Of a stretch of DNA of 64,000 bases, positions 16,911 to 26,622 are shown piece by piece. The DNA lies in assembly GCA_964567745.1 (NCBI GenBank), contig CAZMNY010000033.1:1-64000 (forward strand), written 5' to 3'. A program made the translations under genes and the position numbers. The notes under the pieces were generated by a model that worked only from the letters and a program-made list of their open reading frames with translations, did not search any database and had not been told where the DNA came from. The stretch comes from CAZMNY01 sp964567745. Lineage in GTDB: Bacteria; Planctomycetota; Planctomycetia; Pirellulales; Pirellulaceae. Positions within the stretch are counted from its first letter, which is position 1. The number at the start of each line of letters is the position of its first letter.

Positions 16911-18293
16911 TTAGGATTTTGGCTGAGGCTGAATGCGATCGACGAGCGCGACTCGGATGTCGCAGACGTTGGTGTGGGTTGGCCCGGTCTTGAGCAGGCC
17001 ATCGTAACGCTCGAAGAAATGATATGCGTCATTGCGTTCGAGCGAGTCAGTGAGTTCCGCGAGATTTGCAGCTGCAAGTTCCAGCAAGCGCGGGCCGCAG
17101 ATGGCGCCGGCCGCGTCGGTCGGGCCATCCTCGCCATCGGTGCCTCCGGAAAGGATCGCGAAACCGCCGGTCACGCCCCGATCAATGAGTCTTTGCATTG
17201 CGGCCAGCACCAGTTGTTGATTGCGGCCTCCCTTTCCGCGCACATCTTCCGGCACCAATGTGACCGTCGGCTCGCCGCCCGTGATCAAGCAGTCGGGGCC
17301 CGATTCTGACTGCATTCGAATCGTCATGTCAGCCAAGTGAATTCCGACGCTCTCCGCGTCTCGATCGAGATCGGTAGCCGCCCACATGGCGTGCGAGTAG
17401 CCGCGTCGTTCGGCCTCGATTCCGGCCGAGTCGACCGCCAACGCGTTGTTGGCAATGACAAAGTTGAGAACACCCTCTTGGGATTGCGGCACGGGAGCGG
17501 CGCAAGTTTCCGCGCGACGCTTGAGGTAATCGATCACGCTGGGCGGCACCTGATCGACGAGTTGAAATTGGCGGAGCACTCGAAGCGCGTCCGCTGCGAT
17601 GGCCGAGTCTTCGACGGTTGGACCAGACGCGATCACATCGAGTGGGTCGCCGATCACATCCGAGATGATCAGAGTTATCATCACACCTTGGCAGCGACTC
17701 GCAAGACCTCCGCCCTTAATCGCGCTCAGCTGTTTTCGCACGGTGTTGAGCTCGCGAATGTTCGCGCCGGCTGCGCTGAGCAGACGTGTGACCGCTTGCT
17801 TGTCCTCGAGCGAAATGCCCTCGACGGGCGCGGGCAAGAGCGCCGATCCGCCGCCGGACAAAAGGCAAATCACCAAGTCGTCTGGATTAGCCGATTCGAC
17901 GAGTTTCAGGATTCTCGCTGCTCCGACGACTCCTTCCGGCCTCGGTTCGTTAACGCCCGCTGGCCTGGCGGCATGCAACGCGACTCGGCCGAAAGTCGTC
18001 GCACAATCGGCCGGCACGTTGACCAGCCCAGACACAGATTTTTCATCGCAGAGAACATCGCCCAGCGCCTGCTCCACTCCGCTGGCCATCCCCGCGCCTG
18101 CTTTGCCGGCGCCGACGACAATGATTCGCTCAAGTGAAGCCAACGAAAACGAAGCATCGACGATTTGCAGTTCATCGCCGGCAACGTTGATCGAATCTGC
18201 GACGAGTTGCTGACTGTCGACAGCGCAGACGCCCGCCTTCCAGATCTCGACGGCGTCCTCCATAAGCTGAGCCGTCGTGCGCCTCGAGTTCAT
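16911..18293 (-). CDS. Glycerate 2-kinase (MOFRL family)
   Basis: The 460-residue protein matches the class II glycerate kinase/TtuD family: N-terminal part with LERIIVVGAGKAGAGMA, a CLLSGGGSALLPAP loop, LSAIKGGGLA, and the C-terminal MOFRL region with GGEPTVTL, GGRNQQLVLAA and LSGGTDGEDGPTDAAGA. It should phosphorylate D-glycerate to 2-phosphoglycerate, feeding lower glycolysis. I prefer ATG 18293 over 18356 because it is preceded by an AAGG site and the family starts there. The old name hydroxypyruvate reductase is probably wrong for this family. Confidence 0.92.
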   Translation of the reverse strand: MNSRRTTAQLMEDAVEIWKAGVCAVDSQQLVADSINVAGDELQIVDASFSLASLERIIVVGAGKAGAGMASGVEQALGDVLCDEKSVSGLVNVPADCATTFGRVALHAARPAGVNEPRPEGVVGAARILKLVESANPDDLVICLLSGGGSALLPAPVEGISLEDKQAVTRLLSAAGANIRELNTVRKQLSAIKGGGLASRCQGVMITLIISDVIGDPLDVIASGPTVEDSAIAADALRVLRQFQLVDQVPPSVIDYLKRRAETCAAPVPQSQEGVLNFVIANNALAVDSAGIEAERRGYSHAMWAATDLDRDAESVGIHLADMTIRMQSESGPDCLITGGEPTVTLVPEDVRGKGGRNQQLVLAAMQRLIDRGVTGGFAILSGGTDGEDGPTDAAGAICGPRLLELAAANLAELTDSLERNDAYHFFERYDGLLKTGPTHTNVCDIRVALVDRIQPQPKS

Positions 18294-18319
18294 GCGGAAC
18301 CTTGCACTTGTGATGAGAA

Positions 18320-18901
18320 TTAAGTCGCAGAGCGGATTCGCAACACGTCGAGCCAACCGCCCTCGTGCTCAATGTAGACTTCGCCAAGCCCGTTGGGTTT
18401 GTCGGCCTTGCAAACGAAGCCGGCTAGAAATGGACGTCCATCAATCGCGAATCGACCGACGACTCCGCACCAGGGCGTTCCTTTGCCGCGATCGCCAGGG
18501 AGCCTCAGATTGTTGAAGAAAACGTGACCAAATCCTGTCGTCGATAGCTGCGCGGGCCAAAGCCGGAATATCGGTTGGTGGGTTGAAAGAATCGGCATCA
18601 AGCCAGGAAGCAAGTGTTCGGCGATCTGAGGCAGTTCGGTTCGCTCTGGCGGGGCGCCTCGACCGGCTGGGGCGATCACCAGGACCATAAGTCGGACTGG
18701 CGTCCCATAGAATTCCAACGAATTGCCGCCGGCAGGAATCGGATCTTCAGGCAGTGCCATCAAGTTGATGGACAGATCGTCGTCGGCCGCCTTGCCGCTT
18801 CCGCCGCCCCGATTGGCCAGCACTAGGAAAACGACGAGCACGATCACAAACAGCCCAAGCGCGCCGCCGCCGAGCACCAGCAATGCCGTCAAGGAAACCA
18901 T
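18320..18901 (-). CDS. Single-pass membrane protein, unknown
   Basis: The 193-residue protein has one strong N-terminal membrane helix (residues ~5-30: a Leu/Val/Gly-rich run ending in LVLANRGGG), then a glycine-rich linker and a soluble beta-rich domain of ~145 residues with LMVLVIAPAGRG, FGHVFFNNLRLPGDRGKGTPWCGVVGRF and GLGEVYIEHEGGW. The soluble part is probably outside the cytoplasm. No family recognised. It ends 26 bp before the glycerate kinase start on the same strand and may be co-transcribed with it. Confidence 0.75.
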   Translation of the reverse strand: MVSLTALLVLGGGALGLFVIVLVVFLVLANRGGGSGKAADDDLSINLMALPEDPIPAGGNSLEFYGTPVRLMVLVIAPAGRGAPPERTELPQIAEHLLPGLMPILSTHQPIFRLWPAQLSTTGFGHVFFNNLRLPGDRGKGTPWCGVVGRFAIDGRPFLAGFVCKADKPNGLGEVYIEHEGGWLDVLRIRSAT

Positions 18902-19138
18902 GGATATCTCGTGCGCCTATGGAGTTGAAATGTCGAACTACCTTCTTACTTACCCGATTCGCCTCGGATCGCGTGACGTATTCCAGCCGCTCGGATTTCG
19001 TGCGAGCGGCTGGAATACACACGAGCAATTGCGGGCTACCTCGACTAGTAGACTACCGGGAGAACAGAGCGAATTGCAACCGTTGTACGCGGTTCATCCT
19101 CGGGATCCCTGGGCACGGTCATCCAGACGCAATAAAAA

Positions 19139-19165
19139 AGCCGCAGTCCGGTTGGACTGCGGCTT
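19139..19165 (-). terminator. Rho-independent terminator
   Basis: A perfect 11-12-bp stem (AGCCGCAGTCC / GGACTGCGGCT) with a 4-nt loop. On the minus strand it is followed by a T6 run, placing it 34 bp after the end of the DUF1598 gene. Confidence 0.9.
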
Positions 19166-19198
19166 CGATTTTGAGAGCTAAGGCTGATCCGAGACAGC

Positions 19199-20584
19199 TC
19201 AGTCCCACCACCACTGAATCTTGTCGAGTCGGTTCGTGTCGATTTGACGGCGAACGCCATCGATGCGTCCATCCGTTTCACGAGTGATCGCATCGGCATG
19301 GATAGCGTGCGTCGGATGTATTTCCACTCCGCCGCCGATCGGAGTCATCAGGGTGCGACCCTTCCAGATCGCGTTGACTGCCGTCTCGACTTTCCGCGGT
19401 GCGGTGTAGGTTTCTACTTGATAGTTTTCCTCATTGCCGAGGAAGTCCATGTTCCATCCAGCTTGGCCGTAATAGTCCATTCGCTGAATGAAAGCGGCTG
19501 TAATCGACATGTCGACCATGTTGCGAAGCTGACCGTAGACAGGTACTTGCTCAGCCATCTTGTCGTAGTTCTTCGTGAACGATTCGGTAAACTCTCGACT
19601 CGCTTTGTTGCGTCCCACTTTCGCGACTCGGACGCCGTCCGCCGAAACCATCTCGTCGGCGCCGACCAACTTGATCGTGCTGCCTTCCAGCTGCATTCCC
19701 AAGTCATCTTCGGTGACTCGAACACACTTGTAGTTTGGTACGAAATACCAACGCTGCATTGCGTTGCGGGAAACATCGCCCGGCTTGGCTCGCTCGACGT
19801 ACGTCTTGATGCGTACCGGCGTCCGCTCCAAACCGATCCCGATCAGCTTCATGCGATAGTCGGCTTCAACCAAGACTTGGGCAAAGTGAGTCTTTGGCGA
19901 AATGCCTTGGAGGCTGACCGTTTGTTGGCCAAGACTCTTCTGCAAGTCGGCAACAATGCGTCGCGTATCGCCAGGAGTTGCTCGACCACCCGCGTTGACG
20001 AGGTACTGTTGCATTCTCTGCAAACCCTCTTGCGTCGGGTCGATCGACACGCTGATAACGCTCGTTTGATCGCCAGCGGGCGGATAGGCCCGAAGGGCGG
20101 TGACCAAATCTTGCAATTCGAGAATGGCTTTGCCTGTTTCGATTCCCATCACGCGACCGTTGATGTGCTCGAAGAATCCTTCGGCGGGTCCAGCGATGAC
20201 GATGTCATTCGTCTTGGGATAGAAGAAGACATGGGTGATCTGAGTCAAGCCGGCGAGATACTTCATCTCGTCCGTTTCAAATTCGCCTCGAGCCTTGAGT
20301 TGGGCGATGGCCGCTTCAAGTCGGTTTAGCGAGATTTTGCGAAGCTTGCTCGGACGCGTGAGCTCGGGCGACAAAGTGGCCCGCGCGGCTGCTGCGCGTC
20401 GACGAGAGACCATCCCGCCAGGATCGCGAAACAATTTGGTTCGGAAGACTCCTTCCGGACTTACCTCGACGCCAGCTGGAAGGGTGCCTACCCCACCTGC
20501 GCGAACCAGTGACGGCGCGATCGACGCCAAGTAGGTGCCGCAAATCGCCAGCATCAGGTAGAAACGCATTCGACCCGAGAACAT
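19199..20584 (-). CDS. Secreted DUF1598 protein
   Basis: The 461-residue protein (from ATG 20584, preceded by an AGAGGAGA site) has a signal peptide (residues ~1-29) and a long soluble region that I assign to the planctomycete DUF1598 family: ITHVFFYPKTNDIVIAGPAEGF, the central VSIDPTQEGLQRMQQYL, and RWYFVPNYKCVRVTEDDLGMQLEG followed by MDYYGQAGWNMDF. No catalytic residues are evident and the function is unknown. An upstream in-frame extension to 20692 lacks a signal-like start and overlaps the structured leader. Transcription ends at a clear terminator downstream. Confidence 0.88.
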   Translation of the reverse strand: MFSGRMRFYLMLAICGTYLASIAPSLVRAGGVGTLPAGVEVSPEGVFRTKLFRDPGGMVSRRRAAAARATLSPELTRPSKLRKISLNRLEAAIAQLKARGEFETDEMKYLAGLTQITHVFFYPKTNDIVIAGPAEGFFEHINGRVMGIETGKAILELQDLVTALRAYPPAGDQTSVISVSIDPTQEGLQRMQQYLVNAGGRATPGDTRRIVADLQKSLGQQTVSLQGISPKTHFAQVLVEADYRMKLIGIGLERTPVRIKTYVERAKPGDVSRNAMQRWYFVPNYKCVRVTEDDLGMQLEGSTIKLVGADEMVSADGVRVAKVGRNKASREFTESFTKNYDKMAEQVPVYGQLRNMVDMSITAAFIQRMDYYGQAGWNMDFLGNEENYQVETYTAPRKVETAVNAIWKGRTLMTPIGGGVEIHPTHAIHADAITRETDGRIDGVRRQIDTNRLDKIQWWWD

Positions 20585-20895
20585 GAAAGTCTCCTCTTCT
20601 TTTACCCGTAAGATTCTTCTCGCACCCGGTCGCCGGGAATATCCATCGGCACCCCAATGGAAGATCCCGCCAGGAGTCCGGTGCACCCCCACGCCATAAC
20701 AGCAGACGCGGGGGCGCTATTTGGATGATGTGTGAGCCCGGTTTTCCCGGACGCACTTGAGCATTGGTTCCTAACCCGATGGTAGTTAGGAGAACTGGGT
20801 AAAGCAAGTAAAGAGTGGGCAACCGACACCAAACCACGCTCACGAGCCCTGTCGCGACACTGCCATAAAGGCGTAAATCATTACTCACAAATCAC
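20585..20895 (-). promoter_or_regulatory. Structured 5' leader of the DUF1598 gene
   Basis: The 310-bp gap between dnaE and the DUF1598 gene holds several inverted repeats: a GC-rich stem at 20683-20716 (CCCCCAC..GCGGGGG type), a short CCGG/CCGG stem at 20738-20750, and TCCTAAC/GTTAGGA at 20769-20791. Together they would give the minus-strand mRNA a folded leader. I do not recognise a known riboswitch; it may equally contain the transcription end of a dnaE-upstream region or the promoter. Confidence 0.4.
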
Positions 20896-23800
20896 TTAAG
20901 ACGACCGTATCTGCCGGTGTCCATTGCCGTTTCCGCCCGGGTTTGTCGAGACCTCGGGCTTGGCTGTGATAAGCCGCATATGTCCGGGCCCCAACAAATC
21001 GTCGACCCGGCTAGTCAATTGAGAATTGACTTCGACCTGCACTCGGTGCGAGCGGAGAAAGACCTGACTCCCATCTCGCAGGCGAAGCGCTAATTGCAGT
21101 TCGCATTTGCCCGGATAGCCTCGGACGACCTCATGCACTTGGCGGAGAACGCCTTGCGGATGATGCGCCTCGTCCACCGTAATGATAACGCCTTTGGTGT
21201 AACGGGCGTCGAGGTCATCAACGGGAATGATTTCGTTGACGATCAAGTTGGCTTCATCGCCGCCGCCTCGGCGATCGAGCGCGCCGCGGATGACGACGAC
21301 CGATTCGCCAACAATCATGTGACCGTACTGTTCGTAACCGTCTGGCCAACAGATGCAGCGAATGATCCCATCGCCGTCCTCGAGATCGAAGTTCGCATAC
21401 TTGGTCGGTGCGCCTGGCCTCCCGTTCTTCGTGTGGGCCAACTTAATCGACGCGATCATCCCGCCCATCACCACTTCGGCTCGATGCTTCAGCTCGCCGA
21501 TCGAGGTTGTTGTGTGGCTGCAAAACGTCGAGAGCTTCTCTTGGAATTGTTCTAGCGGGTGGCTGGTGAGATAGAACCCCAAGACTTCACGCTCTTGAAT
21601 CAGAAGATCTTTCTCCTCCAATTCGGGAATCTTGGGGAGAGGCGATTGCGGTTCTTCCTCTTCGGATTCTCCGAAAGCGCTGAAGAGGCTTTTCTGTCCG
21701 CTCCTTCGATCGGCGATCGCGGACGCTCCCGACTGTATGGCGCGTTCCAAAGCGGCCAGATGTTGCGAACGAAACGCGCCGAAGCAGTCGAAGGCTCCCG
21801 CCTTGATCAGCGTCTCCGTTGCCGATCGATTGCACGACGACGGATCGACTCGCTCGCAAAAGTCAAAGAGGTCTTTGAATTCGCCGTCGCGTTGTCGAGC
21901 TCGCACGATGGCCTCGGCGGCGCCGCCACCGCAACCCTTGATCGCAGAGAGTCCAAAGTAAATCTTGTCCTCGTCGATGGCAAACTCAACGTCGGAACAG
22001 TTTACATTCGGCGGGACGACTTCAATCTCCATCCGATGGCAGTCTTCAAGGTGTTCGACAAGCGAATCTTTCGATTTGAAATTGCGGCCCGGTATGTCGC
22101 CGGTTAACAACGCGGCCATGAATGTGACAGGGTAGTGGGCTTTCAGATAAGCCGTTTGATAGGCGATCAAGGCGTAGGCGGTGGAGTGGCTCTTGTTGAA
22201 ACCATATCCGGCGAACTTGATGATGAGTTCCCAAATGTCGACCGCATCTTGTTTCTTCATCCCGCTTTCGACGGCGCCGCTGATGAACTTCTCGCGGTTC
22301 TCATTGATCATGGCCTCCTTCTTTTTGGAGATCGCCTTAATGCAGGTGTACGCCTTGGCCAACTGGATCCCGCCAAGACGATTGAGAATCCGCATCACTT
22401 GTTCTTGATAGACCATCACGCCGTTCGTTTCGGCGAGCACGTCTTCGAGGACTTGGTGTTTGTACTCGGGCTTCTTTCGTCCGTGTTTCACTGCGACATA
22501 ATCGTCGACCATTCCGCCTTCCAACGGGCCCGGTCGGTAAAGGGCGTTGGTGGCGATGATGTCGGTGAAGTGGTCCGGCTTCATCTTCTGAAGCAGGTCG
22601 CGAATTCCTCCGCTTTCAAGCTGAAACACGCCCTTGGTTTCGCCACGACAGAGCAGGGCGAATGTATCCTGATCATCGAGCGGAAACTTGTGAGGATCGA
22701 TCGTTTCGCCGGTTGTCTTTTCGATCAGATCAACCGCCTTCGACAGAATGGTCAGGTTGCGAAGACCGAGAAAGTCCATCTTGAGCAGGCCGGCGTCCTC
22801 GACGTCGTTCATCGACCATTGCGTGATAATGTCGGTTTTCCCGCTGACGCGTCCGAGAGGCACGTATTCGGTCAGCGACTTGTCGGCGATCACGACCGCC
22901 GCCGCGTGGGTCCCAATATTGCGAGCCAAGCCTTCAATGTTTTGGGCGAGGTCGAGCAGCTCGCGAACTTCGCCATCGCCGTCATAGGCCTGTCGCAACT
23001 CGGCGCTGGTCTCGAGCGCCTTACCGAGCGTAATGCCAAGTTGGTCGGGCACCATCGCGATCACTTGATTCACTCGAGTCAGGGGAATCCCGAGTACGCG
23101 GCCGACATCGCGAATCGCGGCCCGCGCAGCCAATGTCCCAAACGTGCCGATCTGCGCGACGTTTTCCTCGCCATACTTTTCTTTGACGTAACGAATGATG
23201 TCGCCGCGACGCTCTTTACAGAAGTCGATGTCGATATCCGGCGCTTCCAAACGGCTTTCATCGAGGAATCGCTCGAAGAGCAAGTCGTACTTGATCGGGC
23301 AAACGTGGCTGAGGTAAAGGGCGAAACAGACCAGAGCTCCAACGCCGCTGCCCCGGGCCGTGGTGGGCACCGATTGTTCGCGAGCCTCGCGAACGAAATC
23401 CCAGACAATCAGGAAGTAGTTGGGAAAGCCCAGTTTGTCGATCACGCCCAGCTCGCGGTCGAGCCGATCGAGCACAACTTGAGACAACTCGCCGTCCGGC
23501 AGCATTTCCGAGTCGCCCGCGTATCGCTCTTTCAAGCCCTCGACGCACAGCTTGCGGAGATATGTGCTGGGGTCGTCTTCGGTTGGAATGGCGTAAGTCG
23601 GAAAGTGACGTTTTCCCAATTCCAGGTCGATATCGACGGTGTCCGCAATTTCCTGACTGCGCGCGACAGCGTCCTCGTGGCCGACAAAGACGTCGTACAT
23701 CTCCTCTGGCGAACGAAGATAGTACTGATTGCCATCCATCTTCATTCGGGAAGAATCAGTGCGGAACTTGCCCGTGTTGATGCACAGCATGACATCCTGA

Positions 23801-24471
23801 GATTCCGCGTCTTCTTTGTCGGCATAGTGAGCATCGCTTGTGGCGACCAAAGGTAGACCCATTTGATTCGCGACATCGATGGAGCCCTCCATCGCAACCC
23901 GTTGAATCTCAACGCCGTTATTCATGACTTCGATGAAGTAGCGATCGCCGAACACATTGTAAAACCAACCTGCGACTTCCTTCGCTGCATGCAACTCGTC
24001 CTCGCCGCCGTGGCCGCGAAGAATCGAGCGATTAAATTCGCTCGACACGCAACCGCTCAAACAGATAATGCCTTCGCTGTGTGCTTCGAGTATTTCTTTG
24101 TCGATTCTCGGCTTGAAATAGAACCCTTCCAGCGAGGCGGCGGAGGCCAGCTTGACGAGATTGCGAAAACCGGTTGTGTTTTGGGCGAGCAACGTGAGAT
24201 GGTAGCTGGCTTCCCTCATGCTGCCCGCATCTTTTTGAAACCGACTCTTCGGCGCGATGTACGCCTCGTAGCCGATGATCGGATTGATCTCCGCATTCTT
24301 CGCCTTTCGGTAGAACTCCAAAGCGCCGTGCAAGTTGCCATGGTCGGTCAACGCCAAGGCGTTCATCCCGCGACTCTTCGCGCGATTGACAAGCTTGTCA
24401 ATCGAAGCGGCGCCGTCGAGCAAGCTGTAGTGGCTGTGACAATGAAGGTGGACGAAAGGCCTGCCGGTCAT
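20896..24471 (-). CDS. dnaE: DNA polymerase III subunit alpha
   Basis: The 1191-residue protein is the replicative polymerase of the DnaE1 type. It starts with the PHP domain (HLHCHSHYSLLDGA, then ALTDHGNLHGALEF), followed by the palm with the catalytic carboxylates in APDIDIDFC and YVKEKYGEENVAQIGTFGT, finger and helix-hairpin-helix regions (GRNFKSKDSLVEHLEDC), and a C-terminal OB fold (GMIASIKLAHTKNGRPGAPTKYANFDLEDGDG). It synthesises DNA at the fork with the beta clamp and a separate epsilon exonuclease. Length and motif order are normal. Confidence 0.98.
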   Translation of the reverse strand: MTGRPFVHLHCHSHYSLLDGAASIDKLVNRAKSRGMNALALTDHGNLHGALEFYRKAKNAEINPIIGYEAYIAPKSRFQKDAGSMREASYHLTLLAQNTTGFRNLVKLASAASLEGFYFKPRIDKEILEAHSEGIICLSGCVSSEFNRSILRGHGGEDELHAAKEVAGWFYNVFGDRYFIEVMNNGVEIQRVAMEGSIDVANQMGLPLVATSDAHYADKEDAESQDVMLCINTGKFRTDSSRMKMDGNQYYLRSPEEMYDVFVGHEDAVARSQEIADTVDIDLELGKRHFPTYAIPTEDDPSTYLRKLCVEGLKERYAGDSEMLPDGELSQVVLDRLDRELGVIDKLGFPNYFLIVWDFVREAREQSVPTTARGSGVGALVCFALYLSHVCPIKYDLLFERFLDESRLEAPDIDIDFCKERRGDIIRYVKEKYGEENVAQIGTFGTLAARAAIRDVGRVLGIPLTRVNQVIAMVPDQLGITLGKALETSAELRQAYDGDGEVRELLDLAQNIEGLARNIGTHAAAVVIADKSLTEYVPLGRVSGKTDIITQWSMNDVEDAGLLKMDFLGLRNLTILSKAVDLIEKTTGETIDPHKFPLDDQDTFALLCRGETKGVFQLESGGIRDLLQKMKPDHFTDIIATNALYRPGPLEGGMVDDYVAVKHGRKKPEYKHQVLEDVLAETNGVMVYQEQVMRILNRLGGIQLAKAYTCIKAISKKKEAMINENREKFISGAVESGMKKQDAVDIWELIIKFAGYGFNKSHSTAYALIAYQTAYLKAHYPVTFMAALLTGDIPGRNFKSKDSLVEHLEDCHRMEIEVVPPNVNCSDVEFAIDEDKIYFGLSAIKGCGGGAAEAIVRARQRDGEFKDLFDFCERVDPSSCNRSATETLIKAGAFDCFGAFRSQHLAALERAIQSGASAIADRRSGQKSLFSAFGESEEEEPQSPLPKIPELEEKDLLIQEREVLGFYLTSHPLEQFQEKLSTFCSHTTTSIGELKHRAEVVMGGMIASIKLAHTKNGRPGAPTKYANFDLEDGDGIIRCICWPDGYEQYGHMIVGESVVVIRGALDRRGGGDEANLIVNEIIPVDDLDARYTKGVIITVDEAHHPQGVLRQVHEVVRGYPGKCELQLALRLRDGSQVFLRSHRVQVEVNSQLTSRVDDLLGPGHMRLITAKPEVSTNPGGNGNGHRQIRSS

Positions 24472-24729
24472 CGTAAGTGCGATCCATCAAAAGAAGGGGC
24501 CGAGCAAGAATTCTCAGAAGGCGATTTTAACGCGCACCGCAAACCGCGCGAGGTGGGGGGAGGTCGGCTTCCCGACTATTTGCGCTGTAATTGCGATCCC
24601 GGCTCCGCCGCGCCGTCGGCTTTCTCGTGTTTTTGCGGCTCGTTAGATACGACCGCGCACGCGCGATTCAATCCAAACGACGGAAAAGGCAAGCAGCGAG
24701 ATATGCAACGGCGTTACGTCGCTGTGTCG

Positions 24730-25416
24730 TTACGTGGCAATGCCGCGAGAATTCGGGTCGCCGACAGATCGAAGGTACTCGGCAAGCCGCGCCTGCAGAT
24801 CAAGAACCGATTGCCAGCGTTCCAGGTCGAATTGGACCATGCTGCTATCTTTTTGAACTGAGACCGCGTTCGACAGATTGCGGATTCGCAGATGGAGATA
24901 CTCGAGCACTTCGACCAGCTGGGCCGCCTGGCCCGGCGACAGACGATCCGGCAGTTCCGGCGGATCGAGTTTATGGATCGGCGATTCACTGTCCGCCTCA
25001 TCCTGCCAATTCAACTCAAAGTCGTAATTCGAACGCTGCTCGTTCTGATCGGGATCGATGGTCCGACTGAGTTCTTCCGAGCCTCCGCGGATTTCTTTGA
25101 GCCGGCCGGCGATTTGTGAACGAGAACCGAAGAGCATTACCGATCGACCGACGGAAATCAGATCGCCGTAACGAAGAATCTTCAGCTGGATGTCTTCGCC
25201 GTTGACCTTGGTGCCGTTAGTGCTTTCCAGGTCCGTCAAAACCAACCGGTCGTGGTCTTCTTGAATTTTGACGTGATAGCGACTGACTCGATCATCGTTC
25301 AACTGAACCGCGTTGCCCTCTTCCCGACCAATCGTGATCGGCGTTTCCATCTCATCGTAGACTTGGCCTCGATCCGCGCCATCGAGTACTCGAAGGGTCA
25401 CATGGGGCATCTTCAA
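24730..25416 (-). CDS. FHA-domain protein
   Basis: Residues ~1-95 of 228 form a forkhead-associated domain: PITIGREEGN, DDRVSRYHVKI (the phosphothreonine-binding Ser-Arg and His), and LTDLESTNGTKVNGEDI. FHA domains bind phosphothreonine, so this protein probably responds to a Ser/Thr kinase. The remainder has an acidic linker and a helical C-terminal part (LVEVLEYLHLRIRNLSNAV). No membrane segment. It sits ~260 bp downstream of dnaE on the same strand; whether they share a transcript is unknown. Confidence 0.9.
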   Translation of the reverse strand: MKMPHVTLRVLDGADRGQVYDEMETPITIGREEGNAVQLNDDRVSRYHVKIQEDHDRLVLTDLESTNGTKVNGEDIQLKILRYGDLISVGRSVMLFGSRSQIAGRLKEIRGGSEELSRTIDPDQNEQRSNYDFELNWQDEADSESPIHKLDPPELPDRLSPGQAAQLVEVLEYLHLRIRNLSNAVSVQKDSSMVQFDLERWQSVLDLQARLAEYLRSVGDPNSRGIAT

Positions 25417-25578
25417 TAGTCCACAATGGTAAGAGACGGGGGAGAGGCAAACACGTTCACCAACTAGCGCTTATAACATCCCGGTAAAATGGGGGTCAAG
25501 TCATTTCCGATTTTTTGGCGTTTCGGGGCGCGGCCGTTGCAAATCTGGACAACGTCTCGTATCTTCTCTTAACGGTAC

Positions 25579-25652
25579 GCGCCCGTGGCGCAATTGGATA
25601 GCGCATCGGTCTTCGGAACCGAGGGTTGTAGGTTCGAATCCTACCGGGCGTG
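25579..25652 (+). tRNA. tRNA-Arg (anticodon TCG)
   Basis: Folds as a full cloverleaf: acceptor GCGCCCG pairing with CGGGCGT, D stem GCGC/GCGC, anticodon stem TCGGT/ACCGA with loop CTTCGGA (anticodon TCG, decoding CGN arginine codons), T arm GTAGG-TTCGAAT-CCTAC. The 3' end is followed by CC then T, so the terminal A of CCA must be added enzymatically. Confidence 0.95.
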
Positions 25653-25654
25653 CC

Positions 25655-26033
25655 TTATTTTCTATCGGCGGATTTTCGCCCCGACGCCAAAATGGTCCTG
25701 CCCGATTCACCCTGTGGGAAACTCCCACTCTTCTCTGCAACTCGATGCAGCGCAAGGCCTTACAGCGATATCTTGCCTTCTCCTTTTTTTGCTCCAGCGA
25801 AGCAATGATAGGGACGAGTCAAAGTTGAACGCCGTAGACACTTCGCGGTCGCTTCAGCCCAACCGACATAGCCGAAAAACTCGGTCCGCAACACGAAAGT
25901 GCTCGACCTAAACTGAGTTCTGTCGAGGAGGCGCGATGCTCGCCCGCGGCAACGGATTACACGGTTTGTGGGTTGCTTCCGGACAATCTTGTCAACGACG
26001 GGCAAGAGTCTGGCCGGCTTCCATCGAGAACGC
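25655..26033. other. Intergenic after tRNA
   Basis: No supported gene or strong terminator. Short frames on both strands lack family features. Confidence 0.45.
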
Positions 26034-26330
26034 TTATTGAGGCGGATCGTCGTAACCACAAACCATTTGCTCTGTCGCCGAGTCAATGGCCGCGGCCCAT
26101 TGAGACATCAACGATTCGTCCCAGTCATCACCGTGGTGTTTCGCCAATACGTCAAAAAGCGCCTCGCGAAAGTAGGGATACAGCTCCTTGGGGATTCGCC
26201 ACTCGCGATGCTTGACGCCCAAGCCGGCCAGGTAGGACGAGGCCTCGCGTCTCCCTTGCCGTGCAAAGAAATGGACTCGCGTCTTCTCCGGCGGCTTATG
26301 GTTGTTTGACGACAGGTGCGACGGCTTGAC
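26034..26330 (-). pseudogene. Globin-like gene, C-terminal remnant
   Basis: The last ~85 residues of this minus-strand frame resemble the end of a bacterial globin: a LGVKHREWRIPKELYPYFREAL stretch (the H-x-x-x-I/V-x-P-x-x-Y region around helix G) followed by DDWDESLMSQWAAAIDSATEQM (helix H with its conserved Trp). The heme-binding proximal half is missing and the upstream part of the frame is Ser/Pro-rich and unlike a globin. There is no internal start codon, so this is probably a truncated relic. The family call rests on motif similarity only. Confidence 0.5.
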
Positions 26331-26331
26331 G

Positions 26332-26622
26332 CTACAGGAGACCTTGAAGAAAGAGTCCGACGGCGTAGGCGAGCACGGCGGCGGTGCCTCCGATAAAGAC
26401 GGTTTCAAATCCGGCATAGAGCGGCTGGTCGTCGACAATGCTGCCGCGCAACCAGCCGATGCCGAAGAAGGTAATTCCGGTGAGCGTTGCGGCGAAGGGA
26501 AACGAATCGTTGGCGGCCATTCCCATTGTGAAGAAGAGCGGCAGTAACGGGACCATTACGGCGGCGACAAATGCGACCATCGTCGTCAGTCCTGCTCGCC
26601 AGGGCGTTGGCGGATCGAGTTT
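26332..26622 (-). pseudogene. VIT1/CCC1-type iron/manganese transporter, C-terminal remnant
   Basis: The frame gives only the last membrane helices of a VIT1-like transporter: PPTPWRAGLTTMVAFVAAVMVPLLPLFF, then a helix and LRGSI, and a final ETVFIGGTAAVLAYAVGLFLQGLL. The homologous sequence (DPPTPWRAGL) extends upstream of the only ATG (26580) into the 3' end of the neighbouring 163-residue gene and stops there, showing that the 5' two-thirds of the transporter gene are lost. Such a fragment lacks the metal-binding residues of helix 1. It might still be translated. Confidence 0.55.

Noticed and set aside
22135..23856. A 573-residue open frame on the plus strand
   Set aside because: It lies wholly inside dnaE on the opposite strand, has no family features, and reflects the high-GC codon bias of dnaE.
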